From Caldimonas sp. (lineage in GTDB: Bacteria > Pseudomonadota > Gammaproteobacteria > Burkholderiales > Burkholderiaceae_C), in contig JASLGD010000278.1 in the NCBI GenBank assembly GCA_030150305.1, positions 1-8,777 of the forward strand: 8,777 nt of DNA, in the 5' to 3' direction. Under the pieces are notes generated by a model. That model ran no database searches and was not told where the DNA came from. It saw only the letters and a program-made list of their open reading frames with translations. Shown here one piece after another: positions 7,119 through 8,777 of this stretch. Position 1 is the first letter of the stretch, and each line of letters opens with the position of its first letter. The position numbers were made by a program, and so were the translations under genes.

Positions 7119-7151
7119 GCTTGGGGCTTGCCCGAAACACCCCCTCAGCCC

Positions 7152-8777
7152 ATGTCCGCGAACCAGTTCGAGAAGAAATCCGAGGCCTGGTCGGCGCGCT
7201 TTTCGGAGCCGACGTCGGAGCTCGTGAAGCGCTACACGGCCAGCGTCGCGTTCGACCAACGCCTCTGGCGCGCCGACATCGAGGGCAGCCTGGCGCACGC
7301 CGCGATGCTCGCCGACCGCGGCGTCATCACGACGGCCGACCTCGCCGCGATCCGCCGCGGCATGGCGCAGATCACCGAAGAGATCGAGAAGAAGACGTTC
7401 GCGTGGAAGCTCGACCTCGAGGACGTCCACCTCAACATCGAGGCGCGCCTGGTCGAGCTCGCCGGCGACGCCGGCAAGAAGCTGCACACCGGCCGCTCGC
7501 GCAACGACCAGGTCGCGACCGACGTGCGCCTCTGGCTGCGCGAGGAGATCGAGGCGATCGCGGTGCTGCTCGGCGACGTGCAGCGCGCGCTCGTCGAGCT
7601 CGCGGCGCAGCACACCGAGACGATCCTGCCCGGCTTCACGCACCTTCAGGTCGCGCAGCCGGTCTCGTTCGCGCACCACCTGCTCGCGTACGTCGAGATG
7701 TTCGCGCGTGACGCCGAGCGCATGGCCGAGGTACGCTCGCGGACCAACCGGCTGCCGCTCGGCGCTGCCGCGCTCGCCGGGACGAGCTTCCCGCTCGACC
7801 GCGAGGCCGTTGCCAAGGCGCTGCGGATGGAAGGCGTCTGCCAGAACAGCATCGACGCCGTCAGCGACCGCGACTTCGCGATCGAGTTCGCTTCAGCGGC
7901 GAGCCTGGTGATGGTCCACGTCTCGCGCCTGAGCGAAGAGCTCGTGCTGTGGTCGAACCAGAGCGTCGGCTTCATCGAGCTCGCCGATCGCTTCTGCACG
8001 GGCTCTTCGATCATGCCGCAGAAGAAGAACCCCGACGTGCCGGAGCTCGCGCGCGGCAAGGCCGGCCGCGTCGTTGGCCACCTGATGGCGCTCCTGATGC
8101 TGATGAAGGGCCAGCCGCTCGCCTACAACAAGGACAACCAGGAGGACAAGGAGCCGCTGTTCGATGTCGTCGACACGCTCAAGGACACGCTGCGCGTATT
8201 CGCCGAGATGATCCCCGGCATCAGCGTGAAGGCCGAGGCGATGGAGCGCGCGACGAAGCTCGGCTACGCGACCGCGACCGACCTCGCCGACGCGCTCGTC
8301 TACAAGGGCGTGCCGTTCCGCGACGCGCACGAGGCGGTGGCCAAGGTCGTCAAGCACGCGATGGCGGAGAACGTCGGTCTCGGCGACCTGCCGCTCACGG
8401 TGCTGCAGACGTTCCATCCCGCGATCGGCGCCGACGTGCAGGGCGTGCTGACGCTCAAGGGCTCGCTCGCGTCGCGCAACGTGCTCGGCGGCACGGCGCC
8501 CGAGCAGGTGCGCGCGCAGATCGCGCGGCACCGTGTGCGGCTCGGCGTGCCGAAGGCCGCGGCGGCGGGTCCGCGGCTCAGCGCAGCGCGATCTCGCCGT
8601 CGCCTGCGTCGTAAACGTGCAGCTCGGGCGGGCGCGCCGCGAGGCGCGCGGCCTGGGCTCCGAACTCGCGCGAGGCCGGGACGCGGAAATGCGCGAGCAA
8701 GGCGTCGCGGTCGGCCCAGCGCTCGAAGAACACCAGGCGAAGGCCGTCGTTCACGTCGGCGGCGACGCCGTGCTCGA
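7152..8777 (+). CDS. argH: Argininosuccinate lyase; no stop codon within the window
   Basis: This enzyme splits argininosuccinate into arginine and fumarate, the last step of arginine synthesis; the family is a cytosolic homotetramer of the fumarase/aspartase superfamily. Seen directly: the N-terminus EAWSARFSEPTSELVKRYT, LDLEDVHLNIEARL, HTGRSRND (112-119), PGFTHLQVAQP with His164, the superfamily signature GSSIMPQKKNP (284-294) with the catalytic serine pair 285/286, and KDNQEDKEPLFD. The C-terminal part SLASRNVLGGTAPEQVRAQI matches the family to about residue 465 (position 8546), the usual length of 460-470. The frame then stays open to the window end, adding at least 77 residues rich in Arg, Ala and Gly that are antisense to the neighbouring ABM gene. 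The true end is therefore unknown: a genuine extension, or an error or frameshift near 8547-8580. Another frame has a stop at 8612-8614. The ATG at 7152 fits the family N-terminus; no Shine-Dalgarno is seen. Confidence 0.95.
   Translation, partial: MSANQFEKKSEAWSARFSEPTSELVKRYTASVAFDQRLWRADIEGSLAHAAMLADRGVITTADLAAIRRGMAQITEEIEKKTFAWKLDLEDVHLNIEARLVELAGDAGKKLHTGRSRNDQVATDVRLWLREEIEAIAVLLGDVQRALVELAAQHTETILPGFTHLQVAQPVSFAHHLLAYVEMFARDAERMAEVRSRTNRLPLGAAALAGTSFPLDREAVAKALRMEGVCQNSIDAVSDRDFAIEFASAASLVMVHVSRLSEELVLWSNQSVGFIELADRFCTGSSIMPQKKNPDVPELARGKAGRVVGHLMALLMLMKGQPLAYNKDNQEDKEPLFDVVDTLKDTLRVFAEMIPGISVKAEAMERATKLGYATATDLADALVYKGVPFRDAHEAVAKVVKHAMAENVGLGDLPLTVLQTFHPAIGADVQGVLTLKGSLASRNVLGGTAPEQVRAQIARHRVRLGVPKAAAAGPRLSAARSRRRLRRKRAARAGAPRGARPGLRTRARPGRGNARARRRGRPSARRTPGEGRRSRRRRRRAR
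8578..8777 (-). CDS. Antibiotic biosynthesis monooxygenase (ABM)-fold protein, C-terminal part
   Basis: Sixty-five residues plus a TGA stop (8578-8580) are visible; the start lies beyond the right edge. Family members such as YgiN are small (about 95-110 residues) dimeric ferredoxin-like-fold proteins; some oxidise quinols or related aromatics without cofactor, and many have no known substrate. The visible part shows the typical second half of the domain: LRLVFFERWADRDALLAHF followed by a helix (ASREFGAQAARLAA) and the terminal strand PPELHVYDAGDGEIALR. The F-x-x-W/Y-x-D-x-x-A-L-x-x-H pattern is characteristic. It is convergent with argH, whose open frame runs antisense across it. The catalytic activity cannot be inferred from this fragment. 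Confidence 0.8.
   Translation of the reverse strand, partial: EHGVAADVNDGLRLVFFERWADRDALLAHFRVPASREFGAQAARLAARPPELHVYDAGDGEIALR

Larger units (their letters stand above)
6991..7151. promoter_or_regulatory. Divergent control region between the kinase operon and argH
   Basis: These 161 bases separate two divergent starts and should hold the promoters of argH (plus strand) and of the kinase-regulator operon (minus strand). The region is less GC-rich in its left third than the flanking genes. It contains a plausible plus-strand -10 hexamer at 7011-7016 and several short hairpins between 7045 and 7133, listed separately. No ARG-box (ArgR operator) was recognised by eye. Assignment as regulatory rests on gene orientation. 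Confidence 0.6.

Noticed and set aside
6991..7140. N-terminal extension of the kinase to 7140
   Set aside because: The added 50 residues have no hydrophobic or domain character and would cover nearly the whole divergent control region, so a start at 6990 or 6978 is more sensible.

Overview
The window is very GC-rich (roughly 70% or more by eye, with strong G/C bias at third codon positions). It carries ordinary proteobacterial housekeeping genes whose protein sequences and gene neighbourhood look like those of Betaproteobacteria, most likely a Burkholderiales or related lineage. No RNA genes, insertion sequences, CRISPR arrays, phage genes or attachment sites were recognised. Coding density is close to complete: the largest gap is 161 bases.

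Layout, left to right. (1) 1-704, minus strand: hemC, porphobilinogen deaminase, missing its 3' end at the window edge. (2) 739-3534, plus strand: ppc, phosphoenolpyruvate carboxylase, divergent from hemC across only 34 bases. (3) 3497-5014, minus strand: an unrecognised 505-residue protein with one N-terminal membrane anchor and a cysteine-bearing, presumably periplasmic helical domain; its 3' end overlaps the 3' end of ppc by 38 bases. (4) 5072-5893, minus strand: a LytTR-type response regulator resembling AlgR. (5) 5890-6990, minus strand: a membrane sensor histidine kinase of the LytS/AlgZ type, overlapping the regulator by 4 bases (ATGA). (6) 6991-7151: a divergent control region with several short hairpins and a possible -10 box. 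(7) 7152 onward, plus strand: argH, argininosuccinate lyase, whose frame has no stop codon before the window ends. (8) 8578-8777, minus strand: the C-terminal part of an antibiotic-biosynthesis-monooxygenase (ABM) fold protein, convergent with argH.

Functionally, argH (arginine synthesis), ppc (anaplerotic oxaloacetate supply) and hemC (tetrapyrrole synthesis) are independent housekeeping enzymes. The kinase, the regulator and the 505-residue anchored protein read as one minus-strand transcription unit. The neighbourhood recalls the argH-algZ-algR-hemC order known from Pseudomonas. Here, however, a codirectional unknown gene and an inverted ppc lie between the regulator and hemC. No clearly novel system is visible. 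The points most worth a second look are the unknown anchored protein attached to the two-component operon, the argH frame that runs without a stop over the antisense neighbour, and the hairpin-rich argH leader. Start codons are chosen mainly from homology, because convincing Shine-Dalgarno sequences are scarce throughout.
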